NCBI GenBank assembly: GCA_024231375.1
Contig: JAAEQP010000135.1
Span: 1-11,489 of the forward strand
Direction: 5' to 3'
DNA: 11,489 nt
Source: a bacterium
GTDB taxonomy: Bacteria > Hydrogenedentota > Hydrogenedentia > Hydrogenedentiales > SLHB01
Part shown: positions 1 through 8,500 of the stretch, in pieces
Layout of the letters: every line of letters begins with the position of its first letter
Position numbering within the stretch: position 1 is the first letter of the stretch
Made by a program: the position numbers and the translations under genes
Notes under the pieces: generated by a model
Database searches by the model: none
Told to the model about the DNA's origin: nothing
Seen by the model: the letters and a program-made list of their open reading frames with translations, nothing else

Positions 1-1
1 A

Positions 2-766
2 TTTCGTCCGGAAAGCCTTGCCGGGCACGGGAATCCCATCGCCAATCCTCAGATCTACCCCACGCTGTACCAACGCGACCGGCCTGCGTCCGACCAGGCC
101 CGACTGTTCTGTCGCGCGTTGAATTTGCTGCGCGACGCAACCCTCGAACACAACGTCATCCCCTGGCCCATGTTCAACGTCTCGGGTATCGGGACGGGCT
201 CGAAGATGGAGAGCGATTCTTTGACCCGGTTTCAGGTCTACGCGTCGATTGCATACGGAGCCCAGGGCATTTGGTACTTCACGTACCGTGGCTACGGCAG
301 CTTGGCGGAAGGGGAAGAAGGCGGCGCCCCGTTTGAGACCGCCGATGAAGCCTGGTCCCACATCGATCCGAAATGGCACGTGGCCAAGAAGGCCAACCAT
401 CGCGTTGCGGCCTGGGGCCCCATGCTCCTGGGACGCCAGGCGCGCATGGTCTATCACACGGGTGAATGGCGCGTAGGCGAATCGCCGGGCAAGAACGAGC
501 TTGTCACGCGCATGAGCGATGAACTTCTGGTGAGCATTCTTGAGAAGGAAGGCGAACCGCCTCTAGCCATGGTCGTGGACAAGCGCGTTGATCTGAAAGC
601 AGGTACGCTGGACCGGCGCGACGTGTCCGTTACCTTCTCAAAGGACGTCGGCCACGTGTCCATCGTGGAGGACGGAACCCGGCGTCGGCTGCCCCATCGC
701 AAGGCGTCGTTCGGCCTCCCCGCCGGCGGCGGCCTACTGCTTGAACTCAGCATGAAGCCGGAGTAA
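2..766 (+). CDS. C-terminal part of a glycoside-hydrolase-like TIM-barrel protein (5' truncated)
   Basis: The reading frame is open from the first full codon of the window to the TAA at 764-766, giving 254 visible residues, so the true start lies upstream; the in-frame TTG and ATG codons inside are not starts. The stretch around 'YASIAYGAQGIWYFTYRGYG' (about residues 79-98 of the visible part) has the look of the last strands of a (beta/alpha)8 barrel in GH42-like or uncharacterised glycosidase-like proteins: a run of small residues ending in a Trp/Tyr-rich strand. The final ~110 residues look like a C-terminal beta-sandwich ('VSIVEDGTRRRLP', 'GGGLLLEL'). The sulfatase gene starts 47 bases downstream on the same strand, which suggests co-transcription and a shared role in glycan breakdown. 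The catalytic residues and any signal peptide would be upstream of the window, so family and activity remain uncertain. Confidence 0.75.
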   Translation, partial: FRPESLAGHGNPIANPQIYPTLYQRDRPASDQARLFCRALNLLRDATLEHNVIPWPMFNVSGIGTGSKMESDSLTRFQVYASIAYGAQGIWYFTYRGYGSLAEGEEGGAPFETADEAWSHIDPKWHVAKKANHRVAAWGPMLLGRQARMVYHTGEWRVGESPGKNELVTRMSDELLVSILEKEGEPPLAMVVDKRVDLKAGTLDRRDVSVTFSKDVGHVSIVEDGTRRRLPHRKASFGLPAGGGLLLELSMKPE

Positions 767-813
767 GAATCGAACGGGCCACAAATCGGGGCCAGAGCTA
801 CCAAGGAGCAGTC

Positions 814-2271
814 ATGCGCACACGGAACCAGACTCGCAGACAATTCCTGAAAACTCTCACCGCCGGTGCCGCGGCCGTTGCCGGGCTGCGATGTGCATCA
901 CCGGTTCGCGCGGCCGGACCCGCGCGCAAGCCGAACGTGCTGTTCATCATTTCTGACGACCTGTGTACCAGTCTCGGCGCATACGGCCATCTTCATGCCA
1001 AGACGCCGAACCTGGATCGGTTGGCCGCGCGCGGCGTACAGTTCGAACGGGCCTACTGCCAGTTCCCGGTGTGCGGACCGTCCCGCGCATCCATCATGAC
1101 CGGTATGTATCCCCGGGCCTTGCGCGCCACCGGCAACCGTCAGAGCGATTTCCGCAACAAATTTCCCGACATTGTCACCCTACCTCAGTTGTTCCGCCAG
1201 AACGGTTACTACACGGCCCGGGTCAGCAAGATCTACCACATGGGCGTGCCCGGCGACATCCTTGAAGGCAGCTCCGGTCTCGACGACCCCTTGTCCTGGG
1301 TGGACGCCGTCAACATCAAGGGACCCGAACAGTATGCGCCCGGCGATTCGACGGACCTCTCCCCGAAGGTCACCCATCAGGGCGTGGATTTCGTGCGGGT
1401 ACTGGCGGACGGCGACGACTTGGTCCACGCCGACGGACAGGCGGCCGACAAAGCCGTGGAACTGCTCGGCGCCCACAAGGACGAGCCCTTCTTCCTGGCC
1501 GTCGGCATGGTGCGGCCCCACGTGCCCCTGGCCGCGCCACGCGACTACTTCGACCCTTACCGGGCGGATGATATGGTCATCCCCGAAGTGCCCGAAGGCG
1601 ATTTGGACGACGTGCCGGAAGCTGCACGGTTCCAGACGAATGCCGTGAAATACGGCATGAGCGTGGAACAGCAGCGCGAGGTCTTGGCTGCCTACTGCGC
1701 CACCGTGGCCTACATGGACGCCCAGGTGGGCAAAGTGCTGGACGAACTGGAGCGCCTGGGGTTGGCCGACGACACCATCGTCGTGTTCATGAGCGACCAC
1801 GGCTACAACCTGGGACAGCACACGTGTTGGCAGAAGTTGAGCCTCTTCGAAGACTCGGTGCGCGTGCCCTTCATTGTCGCGACGCCCGGCCAGAAGGGCA
1901 AGCGAACGTGCCAACGCGTCATTGAACTGCTCGACCTGTATCCCACCCTCGCGGAGGTTTGCGGTCTGGACCTACCCCACGAGTTGCACGGCGAGAGCTT
2001 CGCGCGCCTGCTGCACGACCCCGAACACAGAGCCTTCGCCGACAACGCCGCGTACACCATCACCCGCAACAGCGGCGAATCGTTACGCACCGAACGGTGG
2101 CGCTTCAACCTGTGGAAAGACGGCGGCGCAGGCATGGAGTTATACGACCTGGATAACGATCCCGGCGAGTTCACCAACCTGGCGGAGGAATCCGCGCACG
2201 CGGACGTGGTGGCGAGCCTGAAGGAACGCCTGATCGCCGCACGCGAGAACGCCATGACCTTGCCGGGGTGA
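814..2271 (+). CDS. Tat-exported type I sulfatase, iduronate-2-sulfatase-like
   Basis: A 485-residue arylsulfatase-superfamily hydrolase that removes sulfate esters, probably from a sulfated glycan, in the periplasm. The start is ATG 814 with AAGGAG at 803-808. The N-terminus has a twin-arginine signal (R8-R9-Q-F-L-K) followed by an Ala-rich stretch. The metal-binding strand 'NVLFIISDDL' carries D48 and D49. The formylglycine motif is C87-G-P-S-R91 (CxPSR), so the Cys type needs a formylglycine-generating enzyme, which is not in this window. Other family positions visible are K139/H142 ('SKIYHMG'), H236 ('MVRPHVPLAAP'), D328-H329 ('FMSDHGYNLGQH') and K341. The 'VCGPSRASIMTG', 'PFFLAVGMVRPHVP' and 'SDHGYNLGQHTCWQK' segments resemble iduronate-2-sulfatase and its bacterial relatives more than arylsulfatase A types. 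The length is normal for the family. The substrate is not determined by the sequence. It probably forms an operon with the upstream GH-like gene. Confidence 0.95.
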   Translation: MRTRNQTRRQFLKTLTAGAAAVAGLRCASPVRAAGPARKPNVLFIISDDLCTSLGAYGHLHAKTPNLDRLAARGVQFERAYCQFPVCGPSRASIMTGMYPRALRATGNRQSDFRNKFPDIVTLPQLFRQNGYYTARVSKIYHMGVPGDILEGSSGLDDPLSWVDAVNIKGPEQYAPGDSTDLSPKVTHQGVDFVRVLADGDDLVHADGQAADKAVELLGAHKDEPFFLAVGMVRPHVPLAAPRDYFDPYRADDMVIPEVPEGDLDDVPEAARFQTNAVKYGMSVEQQREVLAAYCATVAYMDAQVGKVLDELERLGLADDTIVVFMSDHGYNLGQHTCWQKLSLFEDSVRVPFIVATPGQKGKRTCQRVIELLDLYPTLAEVCGLDLPHELHGESFARLLHDPEHRAFADNAAYTITRNSGESLRTERWRFNLWKDGGAGMELYDLDNDPGEFTNLAEESAHADVVASLKERLIAARENAMTLPG

Positions 2272-2296
2272 GAGAACGGAATGGTGCGTGCTCAGT

Positions 2297-2583
2297 CCGC
2301 CTGCGGCGTCCTTCGACACACCCTACGCAGCTCGGCGTGACGGCTGCGCCTTGCGCACACCACCTACCTGCCATCACGTCATCCCGAGCGAAGTCCAGGG
2401 ATCTCGTTCCCCGGTGACCGTTCTGTGGCAAGCGGCGCTCGTCCTACGACCGCAACTCCAGACCACTCGGGCTTCGCCTCCGCTTCCGAGAGTCCGCGCA
2501 GCGGACGATAGGTCGTAGCCACGGGCGTGAGCCCGTGGATCGCCGATTCCCCTATTCAGAAGCCCCCGCAGGGGGCGGCACGA
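2297..2583. repeat. Mosaic of short dispersed hairpin repeats filling the 2272-2599 intergenic stretch
   Basis: No gene is supported in the 328 bases between the sulfatase stop and the convergent TIM-barrel gene. The stretch is a chain of small palindromes and repeat-like blocks: CTGCG/CGCAG arms at 2301-2305 and 2326-2330; a block at 2377-2405 ('CATCCCGAGCGAAGTCCAGG' in part) that matches from memory a short element scattered in many environmental bacterial genomes; arms CTCGG/CCGAG at 2466-2470 and 2486-2490; GTCCGC-GCA-GCGGAC at 2492-2506; CCACGGGC-GTGA-GCCCGTGG at 2519-2538; and GCCCCC-GCA-GGGGGC at 2562-2576. The last three stems are perfect, with 3-4 base loops. The block ends about 15 bases before the stop codon of the convergent gene. 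The hairpins lie between convergent genes and could end transcription or stabilise 3' ends, but none is followed by a T-run. Short open frames here are shadows. Confidence 0.7.
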
Positions 2584-2599
2584 ACCTGGCCGTGCTCCC

Positions 2600-3562
2600 T
2601 CAGCTCCGCCAGGGACGCTGGCGATCGACCTTGCCCAACACCTCGCGCACGATACCCGCGTCCTCGGCGATCTCGAAATCGAACATGCCCGCGAGGACGT
2701 GGTCCGCGCCGCTGTTGAAGGCATACTGAAACGCGTTCTTCGGCGGGATGGCGCCCGCCGCCATCACCTTGAACGCGATCCACGGTTTCTCGACGGTCTG
2801 CATGAATTCGACCGTTTCCTGAGGGTCTTTGCACCAATACCCCGGAATCTCGCTGTGCGGGCCAGTCAATTCCTCGGGCCTTGGCGCGGTAGGATATTTG
2901 TGGTGGTGAAGCGTCTTGATGTAGAAATCCGCATCGACGCCCGCCTTCTCGCATGCCATCACCACGTTGAGATCGTGCGCGCCCACGCCCGACGGCACGC
3001 CATGATCCTTCACCAGGTCCACCACGCGCTTCATTTGGTCCATCTTGCCCTCGGCCGCCAACCGGTCGGCATGGACACCCCACAGGTACACCGCCTCCGT
3101 GCCGTTGCCCACCAGGTCCTCGACCTGCTTGGCATACTCCGTCAGGTCGCCGTCCACCGGTGCCGTGGGGCAGATGATCCACTGAATCGTGCCGCCCATT
3201 TCGTACCGGTGCTTCTTCAACGTGCTGAGGATGGCCGGCACCGTATGCACTACCAACGTGTTGATACCGTGCTGCTGCGAAAGGTTCAGCGTCTCGATGA
3301 TCTTCTGTTCGGTGTTGTAGTGGGCCGCCAGGTTGTACACGTACTTCAAATCGCGGCTGTGCGTGAAATGCGTCAGTAGATTGCCGCCCAACAGCATCCT
3401 GCTGATGGATACCTCGCCGATCTTCCCTTGAGGAAGCGGCTCCGCCGCACCCGCTGAGGCGGGCTGCGCACTCGAACCAGCCGCCTGCATCGACAGTGCG
3501 GCGGCGGCAGGCGCGGTCAGCGATCCCTTGATGAAAGCCCGGCGACTTGTCTTACTCGGCAT
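2600..3562 (-). CDS. Tat-exported TIM-barrel protein, aldo/keto-reductase-like
   Basis: A 320-residue protein with a twin-arginine signal (R7-R8-A-F-I-K) followed by an Ala/Ser-rich segment to about residue 42, so it is probably periplasmic. The mature part begins 'KIGEVSISRMLLGGNLLTHF' (47-66), like the first strand of aldo/keto-reductase-type barrels. Strands 'GINTLVVH' (99-106), 'AVYLWGVHADR' (157-167), 'PSGVGAHDLNV' (190-200) and 'WIAFKVMAAGAIPP' (261-274) follow. The end, 'GADHVLAGMFDFEIAEDAGI', resembles the phosphate-binding end of that fold. I cannot place the Asp-Tyr-Lys-His tetrad of true aldo/keto reductases, so an oxidoreductase role is doubtful; an isomerase or other barrel enzyme is equally possible. 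The start ATG has AAAGGGGG (plus-strand positions 3568-3575) upstream and a good promoter at 3600-3628. The gene diverges from the C45-hydrolase gene. Its last few codons (RQRPWRS) abut the repeat mosaic and may be an altered C-terminus. Confidence 0.85.
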   Translation of the reverse strand: MPSKTSRRAFIKGSLTAPAAAALSMQAAGSSAQPASAGAAEPLPQGKIGEVSISRMLLGGNLLTHFTHSRDLKYVYNLAAHYNTEQKIIETLNLSQQHGINTLVVHTVPAILSTLKKHRYEMGGTIQWIICPTAPVDGDLTEYAKQVEDLVGNGTEAVYLWGVHADRLAAEGKMDQMKRVVDLVKDHGVPSGVGAHDLNVVMACEKAGVDADFYIKTLHHHKYPTAPRPEELTGPHSEIPGYWCKDPQETVEFMQTVEKPWIAFKVMAAGAIPPKNAFQYAFNSGADHVLAGMFDFEIAEDAGIVREVLGKVDRQRPWRS

Positions 3563-3599
3563 GGCGGCCCCCTTTCCCGGTTCTCACGTGCCTGCGATC

Positions 3600-3628
3600 A
3601 TCATAGTACCCCGGTCACGACAGGTCAA
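3600..3628 (-). promoter_or_regulatory. sigma70-type promoter for the aldo/keto-reductase-like gene
   Basis: Read on the minus strand there is TTGACC (3628-3623), a spacer of exactly 17 bases, then TATGAT (3605-3600). The match is 5 of 6 to each consensus hexamer. The expected transcription start is near 3593, giving a leader of about 31 bases that contains the Shine-Dalgarno sequence. The -35 box overlaps the ATG at 3628 that would otherwise be the longest start of the divergent gene. Confidence 0.75.
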
Positions 3629-3633
3629 TGTCT

Positions 3634-3659
3634 GGTAGGGTCGCGCTCCGTCGCGACCG
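3634..3659. repeat. Dispersed 26-base hairpin repeat, copy 1
   Basis: This is an exact copy of the 26 bases at 8952-8977. It contains inverted arms GGTCGCG and CGCGACC (7 bp, perfect) around the loop CTCCGT, preceded by GGTAG. A TCTTCC follows both copies, one base further away here. This copy lies between the -35 boxes of two divergent promoters (3623-3628 and 3673-3678). Confidence 0.85.
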
Positions 3660-3672
3660 CTCTTCCACAAGC

Positions 3673-3701
3673 TTGCCGCGACGCCCGTACACCCCTATAC
3701 T
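3673..3701 (+). promoter_or_regulatory. sigma70-type promoter for the C45-hydrolase operon
   Basis: TTGCCG at 3673-3678, a 17-base spacer, then TATACT at 3696-3701. The expected transcription start is near 3708, about 31 bases before the ATG at 3739. A start there excludes the longer open frame beginning at 3628 and so supports the shorter protein. Confidence 0.7.
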
Positions 3702-3729
3702 AAACGGACCGAGGTGCGGTTCCGCGTGG

Positions 3730-3734
3730 GGAGG
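3730..3734 (+). promoter_or_regulatory. Ribosome binding site deciding the 3739 start
   Basis: GGAGG lies 4 bases before ATG 3739, a slightly short spacing. It is the only Shine-Dalgarno match downstream of the predicted transcription start that fits an early ATG. The alternative ATGs are 3628, upstream of the promoter, and 3808, which has only a weak GGAG directly against it. Confidence 0.6.
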
Positions 3735-3738
3735 AAGC

Positions 3739-5208
3739 ATGACCTATCGATACGGCACACCGAAGTCGAGCCGGGTAGTTCGCAGCTACGACCGCGGATA
3801 CCTGGAGATGCACGAATCCGAGTATGCGTCCATCCCGGTACTCCACGTGGCAGGCGAACCCGAAGCCATGGGCCGGCAATACGGTGCCCTGGTCGGCGAC
3901 AAGATGGCCCACTTGCGCGACATGGCCCTCGGGCTCTACGGCGCCGCGGGCATCCCACCCGAGATCAGCGGCGCCATATTGGATGGCATCTGGGAACGTC
4001 TCGAACCCCACGTGGCGGACGAATACCTTGTCGAGATGGAGGCCATGGCGGCCGGGGCGCGCGAAGCGGGCTGCGACCTGACCACCCTCGACATGCACCG
4101 CCTCCTGGCCGTGACCAACGCCGACTTGTACCGAAGGGAAGCGCGGTTCCTTGAGTTCCTCGACGACGACACCCGCGAGGCCCTGGTCCGCATGATGCAG
4201 CCTGACGCCCTCCCCCCGACGGCGTCCTGCACCATGTTCGCCGCATGGGGCGATCGCACCGCCGACGGACGCCTCTTCTCGTGCCGCAACCTGGACTGGG
4301 TCTCCCGGACCGGCATGCACGAACAGCGGCTCGTCACGGTATACCAACCGGAAGGCAAGTGCGCGTTCGCGACCATGGACTATGCCGGCACCCCCGGCGC
4401 CTTGGCCGGCATGAACGACCACGGCGTGACCGTGTCCGAGGTGGGTGCCTTCAGCGTCCGTGAGGAAGTGGACGGCGTGCCGTGGGTGCTTATGGCGCGG
4501 CGTGTGTTGGAAGACGCCACCTGCCTGGACGGCGCGGTACACATCGCCACCACAGCCAAGCACACCTTGGGCTACAACTACCTGCTGGCTCACGGCGACC
4601 CGAGCAAGTTCGGGTCGAGCGCATTCGCGCCGGGCGCGGCGGCCATCGAGACCAATTTCGTAGCCTGCGAAGTCTTCCGCGACGACGATCCGGAAGAGCG
4701 TGAAGCCACCTGGACGGATGCCGAGGGCCATGCAAGGGTCTACGGTCTTGCTTTGCCGGAATGGGTCTGCCGCGCAGACACCGCATTCGGCCGGACCACG
4801 CGCGCCTTGCAGGCAACCGACAACGGGCCCGGCGCCCCGGAGAACGACGGCAACCCCTTCATCGAGGAAGAGGGCAATTCCTACATCGATTGCCACAAAC
4901 CCATGCACGACATGGTGCGGGCCTACGAGACCGGCAGCGAGTACGTGTTCCCCGTCCGCGGCGAGAAAGTCATCGAAGCGGGTGAGCCGAGGAACATCGA
5001 CGTGCCCGAAGCCCTCAACATCGCCGGCACCGTGGCCCACAACCGCGAGAAACTGCACCTCAGCGACTGGGACGTCATGAGCATCGTCTACGACGCCACG
5101 GGTCTGCGGTTCTGGGCGGCCTACGAATCGCAGGACGCCGACGGCAACTGGACGAACGCACCCGATTCCGGGTATTTGGAATTCGATTTGGGCGACCTTC
5201 TGGACTGA
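3739..5208 (+). CDS. C45-family Ntn hydrolase (autoproteolytic acyltransferase/amidohydrolase-like)
   Basis: A 489-residue protein resembling MEROPS C45 (isopenicillin-N acyltransferase) and related penicillin-V-acylase or phospholipase-B-like N-terminal-nucleophile hydrolases. The N-terminal ~163 residues form the propeptide, beginning with the family's 'VAGEPEAMGRQYGALVG' segment. The predicted nucleophile is C164 in 'PPTASCTMFAAWGDRTADG', where self-cleavage before Cys would give a 163-residue alpha and a 326-residue beta chain. R183 and D186 in 'SCRNLDWVSR' sit 19 and 22 residues after the Cys, matching the Arg and Asp positions of bile-salt-hydrolase-type active sites. 'GALAGMNDHGVTVSEVGA' is also typical. 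No signal peptide is visible, so it is probably cytoplasmic. The reaction would be hydrolysis or transfer of an amide- or ester-linked acyl group; the substrate is unknown. The open frame extends back to an ATG at 3628, but that start overlaps a promoter box and a repeat. It is likely the first gene of an operon with the next two. Confidence 0.88.
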   Translation: MTYRYGTPKSSRVVRSYDRGYLEMHESEYASIPVLHVAGEPEAMGRQYGALVGDKMAHLRDMALGLYGAAGIPPEISGAILDGIWERLEPHVADEYLVEMEAMAAGAREAGCDLTTLDMHRLLAVTNADLYRREARFLEFLDDDTREALVRMMQPDALPPTASCTMFAAWGDRTADGRLFSCRNLDWVSRTGMHEQRLVTVYQPEGKCAFATMDYAGTPGALAGMNDHGVTVSEVGAFSVREEVDGVPWVLMARRVLEDATCLDGAVHIATTAKHTLGYNYLLAHGDPSKFGSSAFAPGAAAIETNFVACEVFRDDDPEEREATWTDAEGHARVYGLALPEWVCRADTAFGRTTRALQATDNGPGAPENDGNPFIEEEGNSYIDCHKPMHDMVRAYETGSEYVFPVRGEKVIEAGEPRNIDVPEALNIAGTVAHNREKLHLSDWDVMSIVYDATGLRFWAAYESQDADGNWTNAPDSGYLEFDLGDLLD

Positions 5209-5252
5209 AATCGTCCGCGGAACGCCGCCGCATCGGCATGAATAGGGGTCGA

Positions 5253-5258
5253 AAGGAG
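5253..5258 (+). promoter_or_regulatory. Ribosome binding site deciding the 5265 start
   Basis: AAGGAG with a 6-base gap to ATG 5265. The upstream in-frame ATG at 5238 has no Shine-Dalgarno sequence, and its nine extra codons would themselves include this site. Confidence 0.75.
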
Positions 5259-5264
5259 CGAGGT

Positions 5265-5432
5265 ATGGCAAAGATTGGGCTGTGGATGGCGATTGCCGGC
5301 GTGGTCGGCGGCATACTCGCCTTTGTGGGCGTCCTGCAGTTGTCGGGCATGTTCACCGAGCTTCACACCTGGTTTGTGATCACGATCATCGGCATCGTCC
5401 TGTATTTCATGACCAGGCGTCCAAACGACTGA
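5265..5432 (+). CDS. Small two-helix membrane protein, 55 residues
   Basis: Starts MAKIGLWMAIAGVVGG and ends FMTRRPND. Two hydrophobic stretches are visible: about residues 5-27 (Gly/Ala/Val-rich) and about 35-50 (WFVITIIGIVLYFM), joined by a short loop LSGMFTELH, with a positive RR at the C-terminal end. This predicts a hairpin in the inner membrane with both ends in the cytoplasm. A strong ribosome site (5253-5258) makes translation credible. It lies 56 bases after the C45 gene and 80 bases before the large secreted protein, on the same strand, so it is probably co-transcribed. I do not recognise a family. Proteins of this kind are often small generic membrane proteins, and nothing here shows a function. 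Confidence 0.7.
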   Translation: MAKIGLWMAIAGVVGGILAFVGVLQLSGMFTELHTWFVITIIGIVLYFMTRRPND

Positions 5433-5496
5433 ACCGGACGTTCTCGCATCCGGAGCTCTCGCGACGGTCGGGCACCGGTACATTCCAGGATGTGAC

Positions 5497-5505
5497 AAGG
5501 GGGAG
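5497..5505 (+). promoter_or_regulatory. Ribosome binding site deciding the 5513 start
   Basis: AAGGGGGAG with 7 bases from its last G to ATG 5513. The frame is open back to 5282, but that part overlaps the small membrane protein gene. Only the 5513 start gives a signal peptide. Confidence 0.75.
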
Positions 5506-5512
5506 ATGGTCC

Positions 5513-8500
5513 ATGCGTTTCAAGCGCTTCTTGGTATTGCTGACTCTGTGCGCGCTAGCGGGCGCTGTCGGCGCGGAATCCTGGTACGACGCGCCCGACA
5601 CCGCATCTGGCGTCACGATACACCACGACTTCGCGGACCGCTTCGGTGAAGCCGTCGAATCGAATTCGTTGAGCGCCATGGCGAGTCAACAGGAGCGATG
5701 CGGCAACGTCAACCTGCCCGGCGTGTTCCTCCATCCACGCGACACCGGCGACGCCGTGCTCCGGTACGAAGACGTGACCATTCCCGCCATACCCGGTCGG
5801 CGCGCATTCCTGGTCTTCCGCGTCGGCGTACGCGACGGCATCCCCTGGGAAACCAAGGCCGCCAACAAACCCAACGGCGTCCGCTTCATCATCCATGTGG
5901 ATGGGGAGGAGGTCTTCAACGAGGACGCCCTGGGGTCCTACTGGCGCGGTCGCGCGGTCGATCTCACGCCGTGGGCAGGGCAACAGGTCGCCGTTGAATT
6001 GCGCACCAACGCCATCGACCGGCATACCAGCTACGACTGGGGTGTGTTCGGCGAACCCATGGTCGCCAGTCTTCCCGCGGACGCCACGGACGTGGCCTCC
6101 CTCGCACCGGACACCGTTGGACTCATGCTCGCCGAGGTCGCGTGTACCGCTCCCGGCGATGTGACCGTCTCAGCCGGCGCCGTCAGCGAGCGCGTGTCCT
6201 TGCAGGCCGGGCGATCCTGGATTCCCCTGACCTTCGACGGGACCGATGCTCCCACACTCACGGCCGCGTCGGGCGCAGCGACGCTCACGGGCTACCTCGC
6301 CGCACCCTACGAATCGACCCTGACATACCCCGAAGTGGCCGTCGCATCGCCGCTCTTGACCGTCGGCCGACCCTTCAACGTGCTATTCGCCACCAAGAAC
6401 ACCGGTCGCGGCACGCATGCCCAGGACACCCGTGTGTCAATCGAGTTCGACGGCCGCGTGAGCCTGGCGCCGGGCCAACCGTCTGCCCAGGATCTCCGCA
6501 GGCTCCAGCCCAACGAAGGCGAGACGCTTGCGTGGCGCGAATGTCAGGCTACCGCACCCGGTCCGTGCGTAATCCGCGTCGGGCCCGTGTCACAGGAATG
6601 CCACGTGTTCCCCGAAGAACAGGCCACCGCTCACGCACATTCCGAAACGCCCACGGCCGACGCGTCGCCGAATGCCGCTGTGTTCGGTACGGTGTCCAAC
6701 GGCAGGTCGCGGTTGACCTTTGTCACCGACGATTCGGGCGATGCCTACGCCATCGGCGAGGCGTGGGACGGGTCGGCGTGGCAGCGGGCTGCATCGTTGT
6801 ACCCCTTAGCGCAACTCACCGTGCAGGACGCCCAAGGCCGTGCTCAGACCGCGCGCTTCCAACTCGATGGCGTAGCCGCGGACGGTACGACGCTGACCGT
6901 GAAGGCCAAAATGGTCGGCGCCCACCGCGAATCCTGGCCGGTACGACTCGTGTTCGACGCGGACGCCGAGGCCCGGATACGCATGCAAGCGGAACTCGTC
7001 GGTCAACGTCCCTGCGATGTGCTCGCCTTCCACGGACCCACCGTGCTCGCGGGCGACCGCGCCTTCGGCGTGGAGAAGGACTTCGCCATCTTTCCGGGAC
7101 TCGAATACCTGGAATGGGACGAACCGTCGTCGTCGGAACGCGACCTGGCATTTCCGCTCAGCGACCGCCGCGTGCCTGCCATCCACAAGATCGCCACGCC
7201 GCTCATGGCTGTCCAGGGCCGGGGCGCATTGGTGGGCCTGCTGTGGGATGCGAAGCAGGAGTGGGCCGATGACGAACCCTATCCCGCGGCACGGTTCATG
7301 GCGCCTGAGTTCGAATCGGGACATCAGCACATCCACATGGGACTCTTCGCGCCGTCCGTGGGCGACTACGTCGCCGAGAACACCTATCTCGCCAAGACGC
7401 CGTACGAACTGCTGCGCGGTGGCCGCATTCGCCTCGCCTCGACGCTGGTGCTGGACCACGAAGACCGGTATCCAGCCGACAGCGTAGTCTTCGGACCTCA
7501 TCGCGGTGGACTGGTGCTCCAAGCCATGCAGCATTGGTTCGACGAGTACGGCCTCATCAAACCGTCCGAGCAGCCGCGGCCGTGGGACGAAGAGCGCGCC
7601 CTGTGCCGCGACGCCTACGCCAATGCCGTATGGAACGATGACCCCCCGGCATGGCTTCATTGCGCCGGATGGACGCCAGGTCTCCACGTGGGGCAGGCGA
7701 CACCCCAGTTGATCGACCTGCAGGCCGGTGTGGATGCCGACACCGAACGCGCCGTCATGGATCGCGTCAGCCGCGCCATCGACCGTGCCGTGCGCGAACA
7801 AGGGCCCCACTACCTCTGGACCCACGCCGGGTGCCACATCATGCTCGGCGAATTGCCCTACTTGGTCGGATACCTGCCCGAATCGATGAACGACCTGCGC
7901 GCCAACGCGCTTGGCCGATTGCGCGCGAAAGGCGACGCCCCCTGGGTGTGGCACGCCCACAGCGAGAAACACGCTACCCTTGGCATCGACGGCGATCACA
8001 CCTTGGGCCAGGCGTCCGCTCCGTCCATGATTTGCCTGCGCGCGGCACGATTGACGGGTGACCCGGAACTTGCCGCCATGGCCCTCGAAGCCATGAAACA
8101 GATGGAACAGTACGAAGTGCCCCGCGGCGCGCAGATGTGGGAGTGCCCCCTCTATCAGCCGGACATTCTGGGATCGGCCCAAGCCATCCGCGCCTACTGC
8201 GAAGCCTACCGCCTGACCGGCGACCTGGCTTACCTCGAACAGGCGCGCTATTGGGCATGGACCGGCTTGCCTTTCATCTACTTCTGGGAGATGGAAGGCT
8301 ACCCCACCATGAACCACAACGTCATTTCGGTCATTGGCTCCACCTTCTACCGCCATTCCTGGCTGGGCCTGCCCGTCGTGTGGTGCGGCTTGGTCTACGC
8401 CTACGCCTTGCAGGACTTCGCCCAGTACGACGATTCCTTTCCCTGGGCGCAGGTGGCGCAAGGCATCACGACGTCGGCCATGTGGCAGCAATATCCCGAC

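Noticed and set aside
814..900. Lipoprotein signal at Cys27 of the sulfatase
   Set aside because: The residues before it (AGLRC) do not fit a lipobox, and the twin-arginine signal explains export.
3628..3738. 37-codon N-terminal extension of the C45 gene from ATG 3628
   Set aside because: It overlaps the leftward -35 box, the dispersed repeat and the rightward promoter, would lie upstream of the predicted transcript start, and encodes Arg-rich sequence unlike a protein N-terminus.
5238..5264. Earlier ATG for the small membrane protein
   Set aside because: It has no ribosome site, while AAGGAG is placed properly for 5265.
3700..5271. 523-codon open frame on the minus strand
   Set aside because: Antisense shadow of the C45 gene; such frames arise from high GC at third positions, and the translation is Val/His/Gly-rich with no recognisable motif.
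5282..5512. 77-codon extension of the toroid protein frame
   Set aside because: It overlaps the small membrane protein gene in another frame and would bury the signal peptide. A strong ribosome site stands before 5513.
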